Positions 39,901 through 50,242 of a stretch of 64,000 bases of DNA are shown here, piece by piece; positions within the stretch are counted from its first letter, which is position 1, and each line of letters starts with the position of its first letter. The stretch comes from a virus. The notes under the pieces are model-generated. The model was not told the DNA's origin. It was given only the letters and a program-made list of their open reading frames with translations, and ran no database searches. The stretch spans positions 1 through 64,000 of the IMG/VR virus record IMGVR_UViG_3300042691_033915. One strand, 5' to 3'. Made by a program: the position numbers and the translations under genes.

Positions 39901-42900
39901 CAACACATTTACAATCCACAGGCCGTATAACCCAGGCCTTGGATCTCTCACTGGATACCGAGCGGCCTCTGGCTACCTCTGCGCATTTACCGCACAATCC
40001 TATAGCCCTGGAACCCTAAAAACAACGTTCACCGCCGCCGCCCACCCGTTTGCACTGGGAGATAAGGTTTCCATTCCCGGAAATGTTTATTGCACAAACG
40101 CTGAGGTAACTCTTGTTACTACGGATACCGTCGTTGTGGCTACGGGTGCAAACGTTGGGGTTGCAAGCGGAACTCTGGTGCTTGGGGAAGTCCCAGCTCG
40201 CACAACAGCATCTGGCCTAATAAGAAATTTTGACGCAAATTTTAAACGCGACGTTTTGCAAATTGCAACAACTGATAGCCACGGGTTTGTTAGAAACCCA
40301 GCCTCTTTGATCGACATTGTCCCGCTTGACGTCATTGGGGAATTAGAATCAGAAGGCGGCATTGCCACTATCTTGCAAGTTCTTAACGCTCGGGAATTTG
40401 TTGTTGGGGCGGACTCGACGGGAACATTGACATCTGCCGGAACCCCGTTCGACATGATCATTGATAAAAATGTTGGCAATTTTGGCGCTGAAACCTCTTC
40501 CGCCCTGGGCATTGTTATGTCCAGAGTTGGCGAAGGCATGGTTGAGCATGAGGCTATTACCGTTAGTGGCGTTGGTGGTTCAATTTTTGACACAAGTTCC
40601 CCAAGAAGAATTGGCGGGATTAAGCACCGTGGGGTGACCTATGGACAAAACGCTATGTCGCTCTGGTGGGAAGCAAACGGCATAGTGACGTTGTATTTTG
40701 CGGAAGAATTAGGCACGGAGCTTGAAAGCGCGTTTATGCAAGGCCGATCTGTATACCTGGACATTAGCTCTGCCGAGTTTGGATATGAAAACAAGTTTGC
40801 CGGTATCCGCACATTGATAAATTCTGGTGCGGTAAAAGAGCATGATGAACACGATGATTTGCGCGGCAGGGCAGTTGGCGATCAATACATCCAATGGAAG
40901 CAAGACGCCCCTGCAGCATCAGAGGTTGGGGCATACGCTGTTCGCCCAGGGTCTGTTGTTAGCGCCGACGTTATTGAGTACGTAGACACGCAAAAAAAGG
41001 ACTCGCAAGATTATGTGGTGGCTGAGCCAGCGTCGGAAAACAAGGGCATTGCAAATCTTAGCAATGTGCCAATTAGTCATTGGAGCTACCTCAATGGCGT
41101 GTTTAGATTTACCACAACAAAAAAGCATAAAAGGAAAGCCGGAGACACGGTGTATTTCTCTTCAATCGGGTCTATGGTTCTAAATGGGCAATGGAACTTT
41201 AACAACATTTCCCCAACAACCGCAAAAAAGAAGATCACCATTGTTGGCACTGCCGGAAATGTATTTGGCGTTTCTGTAGGAGACGGGTCGTACAAGATTA
41301 AGTCTATCCGCTGTACTAACCCAACAACGGACAGAGACGCTTTTGAGGTTGAGCTATCAGAAGATTGCGCGGAGCTTGATTTTCCAACCCTTGGGTTTAC
41401 CCTTAAGGGAACATTGGGGAGCCTGCAAAACATTAATAATCTTTCAGGAGCCTCCAGGGTTAGCGCAAGAAAGTTTTTGTTTGAAACACAGTTTCCTGTT
41501 TCGGGAATACTTGCTGCTGGAAAAGTATTTGTAAACGCCGGTGCAACAATAACGTTTAAAGAAAAAATTAAAACAGCCTTTGCTACAAATTTAAAAGCGT
41601 TTTTCAGGGGAATAAGACCAAGCTCAACATCTACCTCTGATTGGTCTAAGGTAAATATTGATTCTCCATTTACGCAAACAGCAACAGATGGGACTTCAGA
41701 AAAAAATTACGTTAACGATTTAAAAATACCGAAAGGCAACAGTGGCGCTTTTGCGGAAATGTATTACTACGAGTACCTTGCTAAGGCAAGAAACGGGTCT
41801 TATACAGCAAGTCTTGGGCATTACTACGTTACAACCGATGAGCCGCACAACCTTGGTGATCGGCAGCCCGAAGTTGTGTTTACTCCCAATGGCGGAAGCC
41901 CAATTAACGTTAGCGCAATCGCCGATGAAGAATTGCAAATGGTTGTTACGGGCAACAATACGTTTGAGTTTATAAGTGGAAGCGCAACTGTTTCTCCTGC
42001 GGCGGATTGCACGGTGCAAACTAGGGCGGCATACGTTCCCGGTGCGACACGGCCAACCATGCCTAGGAACCCAGATGTTTTTGTTGGCGGGAGAAAAGGG
42101 CTGAATTTTGTAAAAAGTAAGTGGAGTCTTTTGAGAACAGATACAGCGTATCCATCATTTAAAGACAATTCTGTTGAGGGGTTCTTTAGCCCAAGCCTGG
42201 ACTACCATCAGTGGTGGACATTTGTCATAAGGCCAAATACCACCACGTCTGACATGAAGATACTTCAACGCGGAGATCGATCTACGTACATGGCATTTGG
42301 CATAAATTCATCTAATCATCCATTTGTCGAGCTGTGCGTAGGGAACACTGCTACATTTACAAAATACTCAATTGACGACATTACCATCGAGGACGAAGAA
42401 GAATGCGTTTTGCAATTTGTGGTTGACGTCGATTCTGTGTACAGAACAGCATCAATAACAGCTTACAAAAATTTTGACGAGAGCGGCACGGCGGTAAGTG
42501 GAGCGCTGTATCAAACCGACGGGTTAGAAATTGATCACGACAGCCTAGACACCCTTGGGTATGGCCCAGGGACAGTTGTGGTCGGCGCGGGGATCGAATC
42601 TGCCAACACATACGAAGAGCCGTTTGATGGGTACATTGCAGAAATTATTGGTTTTGATCGACTGCCAGCAACGAGCCCAAAGCCAGAGTCCGAGCTGTTG
42701 CGCGCTTGGCTGTTACACAAGTACGGTCTTTCTTCGTTGATTGACCCGGACTACGAGCCAGATTACAGGGACATTAATAATGTTCCAAATCAACGTTTGT
42801 CTGAAGCATCGCAAGTGAAGGACACACAATTTGGCGGCAGGACACTGCGCCAAGTTCTTGACTTTATTTCAAAAAACAGCGGGGCTCAGTTCTGGGTTAA

Positions 42901-44923
42901 CAAGAATAAAGAATTAGAATACCGAAAAATTAGCACGACAAACTTGGTGAAAAATCCAATGTTTGAGAATGATCGTGGAACCGGCAGCGTTAAAAGGTGG
43001 AACGGCACTGTCGAGGGTCATACCCTGGCAAAAAATGGCGCCCTTGAATTTGATAGAACCGCAGGCCCGTGGGGATATGGATACGCAATGGAGGCGTCTG
43101 GCACTGCTGCAACGTCAGTCTATTCAGACTTTATTAATATTGGCCCATCAGAAGAAACCCTTGCGGCGGGAGACAAGTTCTTTATTTCTGCATATGTAAA
43201 ATCTTCTGACGTTGCGCGCATGGCAGTGCGCGTGCATTTTTACTCTTCGGCTACAAACACAGTTGGCGCTGGATATTCTACCAGCTACGAAGACTTATAT
43301 GACGGATGGTGCAATAACAACGAATGGCGAAGGGTATGGAAGATTGTTCAAATTCCAGCTGGAAGCGCTAAGTTTACCGTAGGTCTTCTTGCCCTTGCTG
43401 GGGCCACGTCTGCAACGCACTACTGGACAGACATTCGCGCTGTTAAGCTGACTGGAGAGTTTGGTTTTGCCGACGAAGGGAACTACAGCCCCAACGTATT
43501 GCTGCTCAACAACGGTGGCACCAGTGCAGATTTGCCAATAGCGACTTATCCGTTTGAGTCTCCTGACAATATTCGCAGCGCAGGTGCCTCGGCAAACAGG
43601 CTGTACCTGTACACTACTATCCCAGACTCTGACGAAAACGGGATAACAACTACTGCTGTTTCCTCTAATCAGGAGCTAATGGAATATACATTTGATCACG
43701 TTCAAGGCGTGTGGAACTCTCACGGAAAAATTGTAGAAGGAAGCAAGGCAGAGGAGTCCGCCCGAACGCTCAAAGAAGTTTCCGGAAAAGCAGGTGCGTT
43801 CTTTAGCGAAAGCGGCCAGGCCGCAGCAAGCTATCAATTTGAGCATCCAAACAACGGCTTGCCTGGTCTTCTCACCCCCGGCTCTGTGGTTCCATACTTC
43901 TGGTCAGAGGTTGACATTTGGGAGCCAATGATTGTAAAGAGTCAAAGCACCAAACTAATTGGCCCAGAGATGTATCACACGGTTACGCTGCAGCAAGAGC
44001 CAGACTACCAAAAGAACGCGCTGGTGCTAATTGGAAGGCGAATTATATCGGTAGACCTTGCATCCGCCGCGCCTGCTTCCGAAAGGCCACCAGCACCACA
44101 AAGATTTAATGTTGAAGCAAAAGACCCTGACGGTTTTGCCAGCACTGTTGACACGCTGTTTGACCTTACTTGGTCGTACCCATTTGGCGATGCAACAACT
44201 AAGGGGGTGGAGGTTGGCGGTTTCCAGGTCCAGGTTCGCAAGCGAAAGCGCGCCCAGGTAACATTAAGCAAAAAGCAAATAGGCACTACAGAAAAAAAGG
44301 GGAAAACGGTGGCTTGGTCCGCCTCAAACGGAGAGCCACAAACTCTTGTTTCAATGTACGGTAAATTCTCAGGAATTGGGGTTGGGAATCCCGTAACAAT
44401 TACAGGGGTTCCGGAAAATAGCGCAAAAAATAAGATTACGCCTAGCGGCATGAGTTTTAATGGTACATTTAGAGTTCACAGTTTGATATATGGTGACGAG
44501 AATGAAACAATTGTGGTAGGATTTAAGTATTACGTTATGACTCCGCCAGAAACAAACGAGGCAACTGAAGAGACGTTTGTAAGCACTCCTGCGGGGTATT
44601 ATCTCAATAAAACACTCGATGCAAAATTTACCGTTTCGTACAAAAAGGAACAAAAGGGAAGCTTTGGGCCATGGCTAACAAATACCAGCGAGACGTTGTC
44701 GGTCAGCGGCGCGGCCACTCGGGCGTCGTGGGACCCGTCTAAGCTTGCCGTGGACCCGTCTAGCGGCACTGGGGATCAAAACCCTGATCAGGACTATCAA
44801 TTCCGCATTCGCGCTATTTCAAGAACCGGAGCGGGACAGACAAAAGTAGATACTTACTCGGAGTGGGTACAATACCCAATGGCCGATGATGCCATCTCCG
44901 TTGGTGGCAAGGGAGTACTGTAA
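36974..44923 (+). CDS. Very large tail-tip (baseplate hub) protein
   Basis: The 2649-residue product starts at ATG 36974, overlapping the tape measure stop. The N-terminus is beta-rich and includes GGIMMSVEEKRAGGVILQQVTCADYTALLDERVI, like distal-tail/hub proteins. At least ten repeats of a small beta module with consensus T-x-H-x-[FL]-x-x-G-D-x-V follow between about residues 120 and 1630 (for example TPHGLSGSDTVLI and AAHPFALGDKVSI). A LamG/concanavalin-like domain lies at about 1735-1930, then a carbohydrate-binding-like sandwich starting NLVKNPMFENDRGTG at about 1985-2165. A fibronectin-type region (ERPPAPQRFNV onward) is at about 2370-2630. Together these suggest host-surface polysaccharide binding at the tail tip. 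Confidence 0.78.
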   Translation: MMNITKDLKVEIQPRFEGATDPLAFYDVTGRVDADAFEFTSSADGSTANADIGIYTLFPFSGKRWNEYAATEAESIAEALLDPTFRFEIPLRSEIKISQSYGDLAKYYAVTHYSQSGTTVTLTLNQSHTLIVGNSLVVTLAGDASRSPNPLTLGGQRTITAVTSTTISYAETTSRTISQTAVASGTNSAVLYAQVTELLFGGIMMSVEEKRAGGVILQQVTCADYTALLDERVIDRYRVPQDTYGWEMIVGGELYEAGKIGVNRISTSTPDVPLYTFTQVSYNSDNGVQKAATTTTHGIRRNERFKYSTSGYEYQVVGLWEDTNSSGIYYQVCDSLNAGAMIADGQQFKLWNHEVVVDSAEDHQLQVGQAFKVNNESHTDPSLWNGIAKLANTKYIVDIIENSRKFFFSHRVATPSATASSPFTNASILSPFLASGYDPVRKKESTDKATFTTATPHGLSGSDTVLISPETYDQLAPWTGGFSAVSTADGTWYTGTVSDVADANNFQMLYASSGGESEARLQFYQEEYPLEIQAITTSIFESIRSTDPYNENYDGLGINYLDKIDHVENVRYNPILRQWMPGYPTKAYEDSDAIDRITTVADFVAELSPTLNPYAYDPIVSTNTSNVKHMPKVVINQGSPKQHLLQKSLVLPVYIEAGELIITAFNDCAEGDKFYLKKIEGITSGASPAFKTFTANENTSATEIRATIEPEDATFDMASGGTAEVVFLPVHNEQTGRLKLYTSRHHAIRVGDTIKINNYDITESQQYEGGLDNEFVVEEVSSKLEDATKSFSSISIAVGSEDPGMQIFPNQETPSSATTFEESEKFLGTRSNRYRIIHARKQSGVAELTVVIAEVIVAYEIVDDKQIKITLNVEADSFSENQVVRILGLIPPLSALYSVVAVSGKTITLASYSNATIFRSASAALSGTPTWNSSTKRLTITSGTHPFSVGEYVNIYQSSGGTSPVIYREKIVDKTNNTFTIHRPYNPGLGSLTGYRAASGYLCAFTAQSYSPGTLKTTFTAAAHPFALGDKVSIPGNVYCTNAEVTLVTTDTVVVATGANVGVASGTLVLGEVPARTTASGLIRNFDANFKRDVLQIATTDSHGFVRNPASLIDIVPLDVIGELESEGGIATILQVLNAREFVVGADSTGTLTSAGTPFDMIIDKNVGNFGAETSSALGIVMSRVGEGMVEHEAITVSGVGGSIFDTSSPRRIGGIKHRGVTYGQNAMSLWWEANGIVTLYFAEELGTELESAFMQGRSVYLDISSAEFGYENKFAGIRTLINSGAVKEHDEHDDLRGRAVGDQYIQWKQDAPAASEVGAYAVRPGSVVSADVIEYVDTQKKDSQDYVVAEPASENKGIANLSNVPISHWSYLNGVFRFTTTKKHKRKAGDTVYFSSIGSMVLNGQWNFNNISPTTAKKKITIVGTAGNVFGVSVGDGSYKIKSIRCTNPTTDRDAFEVELSEDCAELDFPTLGFTLKGTLGSLQNINNLSGASRVSARKFLFETQFPVSGILAAGKVFVNAGATITFKEKIKTAFATNLKAFFRGIRPSSTSTSDWSKVNIDSPFTQTATDGTSEKNYVNDLKIPKGNSGAFAEMYYYEYLAKARNGSYTASLGHYYVTTDEPHNLGDRQPEVVFTPNGGSPINVSAIADEELQMVVTGNNTFEFISGSATVSPAADCTVQTRAAYVPGATRPTMPRNPDVFVGGRKGLNFVKSKWSLLRTDTAYPSFKDNSVEGFFSPSLDYHQWWTFVIRPNTTTSDMKILQRGDRSTYMAFGINSSNHPFVELCVGNTATFTKYSIDDITIEDEEECVLQFVVDVDSVYRTASITAYKNFDESGTAVSGALYQTDGLEIDHDSLDTLGYGPGTVVVGAGIESANTYEEPFDGYIAEIIGFDRLPATSPKPESELLRAWLLHKYGLSSLIDPDYEPDYRDINNVPNQRLSEASQVKDTQFGGRTLRQVLDFISKNSGAQFWVNKNKELEYRKISTTNLVKNPMFENDRGTGSVKRWNGTVEGHTLAKNGALEFDRTAGPWGYGYAMEASGTAATSVYSDFINIGPSEETLAAGDKFFISAYVKSSDVARMAVRVHFYSSATNTVGAGYSTSYEDLYDGWCNNNEWRRVWKIVQIPAGSAKFTVGLLALAGATSATHYWTDIRAVKLTGEFGFADEGNYSPNVLLLNNGGTSADLPIATYPFESPDNIRSAGASANRLYLYTTIPDSDENGITTTAVSSNQELMEYTFDHVQGVWNSHGKIVEGSKAEESARTLKEVSGKAGAFFSESGQAAASYQFEHPNNGLPGLLTPGSVVPYFWSEVDIWEPMIVKSQSTKLIGPEMYHTVTLQQEPDYQKNALVLIGRRIISVDLASAAPASERPPAPQRFNVEAKDPDGFASTVDTLFDLTWSYPFGDATTKGVEVGGFQVQVRKRKRAQVTLSKKQIGTTEKKGKTVAWSASNGEPQTLVSMYGKFSGIGVGNPVTITGVPENSAKNKITPSGMSFNGTFRVHSLIYGDENETIVVGFKYYVMTPPETNEATEETFVSTPAGYYLNKTLDAKFTVSYKKEQKGSFGPWLTNTSETLSVSGAATRASWDPSKLAVDPSSGTGDQNPDQDYQFRIRAISRTGAGQTKVDTYSEWVQYPMADDAISVGGKGVL

Positions 44924-44924
44924 T

Positions 44925-47150
44925 ATGGCAATAAACAGAAGATCTGGAAACAAGAAAAGAACCAGGTTTCGCAGCGATGCCGTTGCGGCTGCGGGGCAAT
45001 CAGTTTCAGGTTTTTCAATTGACGGCCCAAACATAAGTATTGTCAACCCTTCCACAACGCAGGACTCTTCGGGGAATATTGTCCCCCCAGGCTCTTCCAT
45101 TATGTCCGTAGGGCCAAACAGCGCAACGATTAATGCTTCATACATTAAAACAGGCGTCCTTGATGCCAACCTTATGCGCACCGGGCAAATACAAACTATT
45201 GCCTCCTGGAACAGCCGATCTTACGGATCTGACTTTGATGCCATTGAGGCGCAGCAGGGCTTTACTGGCGGCTACGTCTACCTGCAGAACTGGTCAACGG
45301 TCTCAGAGAACACGGTCTACGCGGAGTTTGCCCCGTGGGCGACCTATGAGTCCGGCACCACTACTGCTACGGTTGGGGCAAGCGCAATGTTTGAAGTTGG
45401 CGATTACGTCCGCGTTACCGGCGCCTATTTTGGCGATCCAGACAACCTTACCCGATCTATTGGGCAAAACGCTAACGTTGGAATTATTGACCAGAATGAT
45501 GGCCCGCTTGGCTATGGAGAAATTGTTGCGGTCGATACCGTAGGAACTGGCGTTACCTACACGGTTGGCGATACCAGAAAAAGCCTTTTGGAATCTGGTT
45601 TGGTTGCACAAACGCAACAGTACATACCAACAATGTCCAGAGCAAACCAGGTTCTCTCTATTGATGCGCAAAGAATCTCTGGGCCCAACCCGGCAGGGAT
45701 CTATTCTGTATTTGTCACAACGGTAAAAGAGCACGACCTTGTTGTTGGCGATTACGCTGAGCTGGCTTCGTGTGGCCCTGTCTACTCGGGCGTCTGGTAC
45801 ATCGTTAGCGTTCCGTCAACTAGGCAGTTTGTCTTCCGCCACCGCTTTAACCTTGATTTCGGTGCGCAAATTTCTTCCGATTCCCTGCCGTCTATTGACG
45901 CCCCTGTGGCTATCCGCGTGCGCAAGGCCTACTCCGTTACCTCTAACGGCGACCTAACCTCAGCCTCATTGAACATCCGCACCGCTAAGACCCAGGACGG
46001 CGGAGAGCCGGTCTTCCAGGTGCTTAACGACAGCATTGTTATCCGCAAGCCTGACGGCAGCATCCTGCTTGGAGTAACCGCTGGCGGATCGTTCATTGAC
46101 ATCGGCACCGTCACCGCAGACGAAATTACCGTGGGCGGAGACATTGACGCAAACCAGGTCGTGCGCGTCGGCACCAACGCCAGCCCTGCGTTCCAGGGAA
46201 TCTGGGCGGGGAACGCCAACCCTACGTCGGCAGAGTTCTCGGTTGACCTTGACGGCAACCTTGTGGCCAGCAACGCCACTATTAGCGGCACAATCCGCGC
46301 TACTACCGGTCAGATTGGCGGCTTTACGATTGGCGCAACTGCCCTGACTGCCACCAACATTGTTGCAGACAGCTCAGGCTATGTCAGCGTTGGCTCAGGC
46401 GACGACGTTGCGGTCATGAGCGGGGCAGACGCCGCATACAGGTTCTGGGCAGGTAAGGCAGATGCCGCCACTGCCAACTTCGTCGTTGACAAGGCGGGAA
46501 ACATTACCGCACGTGCCTTTAACCTTACCGGAATCGGCAGCATCAGTGCTATTAATGCCATCACCGTTTCAGACGTGCTAGGCACTGGAGTCGTTACTAA
46601 CGCAAAGATTAAAGATCTGACCGCTGATAAAATTACCTCTGGAACAATTGACGCAAACGTTATTGACGTAGCAAACCTCAACGCAGGTCAGATCAGGGCC
46701 GGAGACATTCAGTTCCTTTCAGACACCGGCACGCGCTCCGCAGGCGCCTCGACAATCATATTCTTTGGCCCAGGTGAAGGAAACACGTCACGAGGCGCAG
46801 TTTGGGACGTAGACAAGCTTGTGCTTAACGACCTGGACACTTATGAATATGGGCCGGATCGATCTAGCAACCGTATAGAAATTGAAAACGGTGCAATCAA
46901 CGTATTTTCTGATAACGTTCCTTCTGTTGCACTTGACGGGAATGGTATTAACGCTTCGGTGATTTCCAGGGGCGCAATGCCAGGCGGATCAAATATGATT
47001 CCAAACTCTTCGTTCGAGCTATCTGGATTTGTTACGCCAACAGCTTCGGTGAAGACTACAACTGCAGAGCTGGGGACATGGCTAAGCGGCTCTGCTATTA
47101 ACATTACAGCGGTTAGCAATGCGCTAACGCTAACAACATACGGGTACTAA
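44925..47150 (+). CDS. Tail-tip/central fibre protein
   Basis: ATG 44925 follows GGGAG and lies 1 base after the hub stop; the longer frame is inside the hub gene. The 741-residue product starts with a basic stretch (MAINRRSGNKKRTRFR). It contains one HD-x-x-x-GD beta module near residue 268. It then has repeats typical of tail-tip proteins such as lambda J C-terminal regions: IGGFTIGATALTATNI, DLTADKITSGTIDANVID, LNAGQIRAGDIQF. The last 60 residues begin a carbohydrate-binding-like domain (MIPNSSFELSGFV) but stop early. It lies in order between hub and side-fibre genes. Confidence 0.72.
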   Translation: MAINRRSGNKKRTRFRSDAVAAAGQSVSGFSIDGPNISIVNPSTTQDSSGNIVPPGSSIMSVGPNSATINASYIKTGVLDANLMRTGQIQTIASWNSRSYGSDFDAIEAQQGFTGGYVYLQNWSTVSENTVYAEFAPWATYESGTTTATVGASAMFEVGDYVRVTGAYFGDPDNLTRSIGQNANVGIIDQNDGPLGYGEIVAVDTVGTGVTYTVGDTRKSLLESGLVAQTQQYIPTMSRANQVLSIDAQRISGPNPAGIYSVFVTTVKEHDLVVGDYAELASCGPVYSGVWYIVSVPSTRQFVFRHRFNLDFGAQISSDSLPSIDAPVAIRVRKAYSVTSNGDLTSASLNIRTAKTQDGGEPVFQVLNDSIVIRKPDGSILLGVTAGGSFIDIGTVTADEITVGGDIDANQVVRVGTNASPAFQGIWAGNANPTSAEFSVDLDGNLVASNATISGTIRATTGQIGGFTIGATALTATNIVADSSGYVSVGSGDDVAVMSGADAAYRFWAGKADAATANFVVDKAGNITARAFNLTGIGSISAINAITVSDVLGTGVVTNAKIKDLTADKITSGTIDANVIDVANLNAGQIRAGDIQFLSDTGTRSAGASTIIFFGPGEGNTSRGAVWDVDKLVLNDLDTYEYGPDRSSNRIEIENGAINVFSDNVPSVALDGNGINASVISRGAMPGGSNMIPNSSFELSGFVTPTASVKTTTAELGTWLSGSAINITAVSNALTLTTYGY

Positions 47151-47151
47151 A

Positions 47152-50025
47152 ATGGCAACAAAAACATTTGCTATATCTAAGGACTCAATAGTAGTCGTCA
47201 GGGGCATAGACGGAGCGTCATTTGGCGCCGGTAAGGACTATCACAACTACGTTGGCGACAGCGGCGACTATACAATCCGCTCGCTTCTGCAATTTACTCT
47301 TGACTTCACAAACGTTGCATCAATCAACAGCGCAACGTTGTACCTCAAAACCCCAAGGTCAAGCGACGGCACGGTAAATGGTGTTCTTCGAGACACGCAC
47401 GGCACGTGGAATTCCGGTTCAATAAAATTCAGCCGCGTCACAAGCACTTGGACAGAAGGAACTTACGGCACCGACGAAGGATTTAACGGAGTTAACTCTG
47501 TTGAGTGGGACAACCAACCGAGCACAACAACTACTGGTGCGGTTAACTTTACCACCAGAGCATCTCGCCCATCAAGCCCTTCTAACGACACTATTGTTAT
47601 TACTGACATTGTCAAGGCTTGGGCCCCGCTTACCGTTACCGGCGGCGGTAACGCAACTAACTACGGTATTCAAATTCGCAACAACACCGAGGGCGGATCG
47701 GACTATTGCGAGTGGTACAGCCTTGAAGGCGGCGCCAGCGGCATTTCCGGAGCTGTCGCTCCATACATTGTTATTGATTACAACCCAGCCGTTCCAACCG
47801 TATCAATTGGCGGCGCAAGCACTCCTGCAAGCGCAGGGATTGCAAGAGTTGTTAACCTTAATGACACCACCGAATGGTCGGCCTCTACGGAGCTTGCAAG
47901 GCCAAGACTTGGCTGGAACTACGCAAGTGCTGCCGGCCTCACCCAGGGAGCATGGAGAGTAAGAATTTATTCCGCATCTACTGGTGGCACAACGTATTAC
48001 GACTCTGGGTTGGTGACTAATGCAGCATATAAAACGGCTACATTTTTTGATATTCCAACCAACGCCGGGGCAGAAACTTGGCTGACATCTGCCGCTGGAT
48101 ATACGGGCTGGAGCACAATTACTGGCTTGGTTAACGGAACTGAGTATTGGTGGACTATTGAAGTTCAAGACTCATCAGGTCAAACGTCCTCAGAGTCGGC
48201 TCGATACGCCTTTAAGGTCCGGTGGGGCCAAGTCATTCACTCATGGGATTCTGGTTCTACAAGCAGTTCACAATGGGATCTTGACTACCCAGCAGCACCG
48301 GCGGGCACTCAGACTATAGTCCTGTATCGATCTACCACAACGTCTACGGAAACAACCGGGACCTGGTATTCGTCCCTTTCCGATGTTGACACTGGAAAGA
48401 GATATCTGCAGACAATGTTGCGGCTTTCCACTGATGCTGGGGCACAGCCGTCTACTGCAGACATGACCTTTAGCTATCTTGGAACATCAGTTTCCCCTGA
48501 CAATTGGGAAGTAGATGCCAACGGAACGCTTGTTCTTGACAATTCTACGTATCGCTTTGGAACAAAGTCTGGATACCTAGAGGCAACAAGCTCTGCGGCG
48601 ACATTGATTCAACCAAAGAGAAACACTTCTGAGTGGGATGTTTCGGTGATTCCTGGAAACTCTTATATTTTCTCTGCTTACGTTCGACCAAGCACCCAAA
48701 CGCTTGCGTCATCCAGGACAATTAAACTGAGAATATACAACGGTAGCGGTAGCAGCTCGTCTCCTGAGGCAGAGGTTGGGTTGGGCTCGGATAATTACAC
48801 CGATTTTGAGGTCCAAGACGGTTGGTATCGTTTGTCTTACTCATTTATCGCACCTGGGCACTGGGCAAAGCCAGTCATTGAGCTTGGCACCGGAGCGGGC
48901 GCCGCTGCTCTTGACGCAATGCACGTTGACGGAGCACAAATTGAAGAAGGTAACGTTGTGCGTTCATGGACCCCGGGCTTTGTCACGCAAGCTATTACCA
49001 TGGAAGGCTCTGGCATTGCAATTGACAAGCAGGGTGGCGGCTCGCTTAGGCTTCGTGGCTCTGATACAATTGGCACTAGAAACATTATTGAACTTGGCGC
49101 AAACGGGCTTGACTTTGGCGGATCGATTAACCCTGCCAAGATTTACGGCGGTGCGGAATACCAGCTAACCCTTGCTGGTCACCTTCGCTCACTCAGCGGC
49201 ACAACAACATCAGGTGCTTTCTATTCTTCAATAGAATCAGACACCGTTGATAGGTTTGCCATTCTTGCAGACGGGCAGCATGAGTGGGGGGCCGGCGGGT
49301 CAACGGCAAGAGATGCAAACCTGTACCGCAGCGAAGCCAACGTTCTTAAGACAGACGACTCTTTGTGGGTTGCCGGAAACACCCTCAGCTCGGTTGATAG
49401 GTCTGGCTCAGCAGACAGCACTACAATTACATATGCCACAGAATATTATGCGCTTACAAACGCAGAGGTTTCATTTACCCCAGCTTTTGTCGGTCAAAGA
49501 TGGCTCCTAACATTAACTGGATCTGTCTCGCTGAACACCACGACCGTTCAATATGCTTTTATTCGCGGCTCGGTTAACAACTCAGCGGTTGCTGTTTCTA
49601 CCGCAGCAAGATCCAGCACAACCGCGACAATTAACACATCAACCGCCCACGGAATGACTGCTGGTGATACGTTTATCCTTGCGCTGACAAGCGGACCGAC
49701 AAACTTTGCGCAACTCAACGGTCTGTATACGGTTGCAACTGCCCCGACAACTACTTCATTTACGTATACCGCACCATCAAGCGGAACAATCACCTCTGGT
49801 GCTACTGTTGGGAGCGTGTACAAGCAAGTAGCAAACATGGGCTTCAGTAGGGCAGATAACTATGGCTATAGCGGAAGAGGCGGTACTGTCGCACTTACAA
49901 GGGTGTACACGGCCACTGCCGCTGGGGTCCCACTTGTGTTTAAGTTTACAGGCACAGTGCAAACAACCGCTGGTCTAACCCTTTCGCTGGCATACACCCA
50001 AATCAATGCGTATCCACTGGGGTAA
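47152..50025 (+). CDS. Tail fibre with DNRLRE and carbohydrate-binding domains
   Basis: The 957-residue product starts at ATG 47152 directly after the previous stop. The N-terminal 210 residues match a DNRLRE/CBM96-type domain: SLLQFTLDFTNVASINSATLYLKT, TWTEGTYG, VEWDNQP, IVITDIVKAW, YGIQIRN. A fibronectin-type repeat follows (about 215-360), then a jelly-roll-like domain with SGYLEATSSAATLIQ and NSYIFSAYVRPST. The C-terminal end carries an HGMTAGDTF module near residue 830 and a final beta domain. It is probably a side fibre for glycan binding at adsorption. Confidence 0.75.
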   Translation: MATKTFAISKDSIVVVRGIDGASFGAGKDYHNYVGDSGDYTIRSLLQFTLDFTNVASINSATLYLKTPRSSDGTVNGVLRDTHGTWNSGSIKFSRVTSTWTEGTYGTDEGFNGVNSVEWDNQPSTTTTGAVNFTTRASRPSSPSNDTIVITDIVKAWAPLTVTGGGNATNYGIQIRNNTEGGSDYCEWYSLEGGASGISGAVAPYIVIDYNPAVPTVSIGGASTPASAGIARVVNLNDTTEWSASTELARPRLGWNYASAAGLTQGAWRVRIYSASTGGTTYYDSGLVTNAAYKTATFFDIPTNAGAETWLTSAAGYTGWSTITGLVNGTEYWWTIEVQDSSGQTSSESARYAFKVRWGQVIHSWDSGSTSSSQWDLDYPAAPAGTQTIVLYRSTTTSTETTGTWYSSLSDVDTGKRYLQTMLRLSTDAGAQPSTADMTFSYLGTSVSPDNWEVDANGTLVLDNSTYRFGTKSGYLEATSSAATLIQPKRNTSEWDVSVIPGNSYIFSAYVRPSTQTLASSRTIKLRIYNGSGSSSSPEAEVGLGSDNYTDFEVQDGWYRLSYSFIAPGHWAKPVIELGTGAGAAALDAMHVDGAQIEEGNVVRSWTPGFVTQAITMEGSGIAIDKQGGGSLRLRGSDTIGTRNIIELGANGLDFGGSINPAKIYGGAEYQLTLAGHLRSLSGTTTSGAFYSSIESDTVDRFAILADGQHEWGAGGSTARDANLYRSEANVLKTDDSLWVAGNTLSSVDRSGSADSTTITYATEYYALTNAEVSFTPAFVGQRWLLTLTGSVSLNTTTVQYAFIRGSVNNSAVAVSTAARSSTTATINTSTAHGMTAGDTFILALTSGPTNFAQLNGLYTVATAPTTTSFTYTAPSSGTITSGATVGSVYKQVANMGFSRADNYGYSGRGGTVALTRVYTATAAGVPLVFKFTGTVQTTAGLTLSLAYTQINAYPLG

Positions 50026-50034
50026 GAGGATTAT

Positions 50035-50154
50035 ATGTGGGTTTTAATTTGCTTTTTAGAAAATTGTCCAGCCGGCGGATCTGAGCAGGAAGCAAAAGGT
50101 TCTTCTTACGCTTGCGTGGGTTGCGGGGCACTCTACGAACGCCCATCTGCCTGA
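50035..50154 (+). CDS. Tiny zinc-knuckle protein
   Basis: A 39-residue frame starts at ATG 50035 with AGAGGATT upstream, 9 bases after the fibre stop. Sequence features are an N-terminal hydrophobic start (MWVLICFLENC) and CVGCGALYERPSA at the end. Cys6, Cys11, Cys27 and Cys30 could bind one zinc. A similar ending, CGGCNTVYARPE, closes the 46-residue protein at 53908-54048, so the two small genes are probably related. The function is unknown. No gene is seen between 50155 and 50242. Confidence 0.65.
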   Translation: MWVLICFLENCPAGGSEQEAKGSSYACVGCGALYERPSA

Positions 50155-50242
50155 TCGCAGAACTCGAAGCGCGTGAATAAATAACTACCTCCAGGTAAAA
50201 TACTGTAAGCCCCAGAGAGGGCAATTCAGCATGGAGGTTGAC

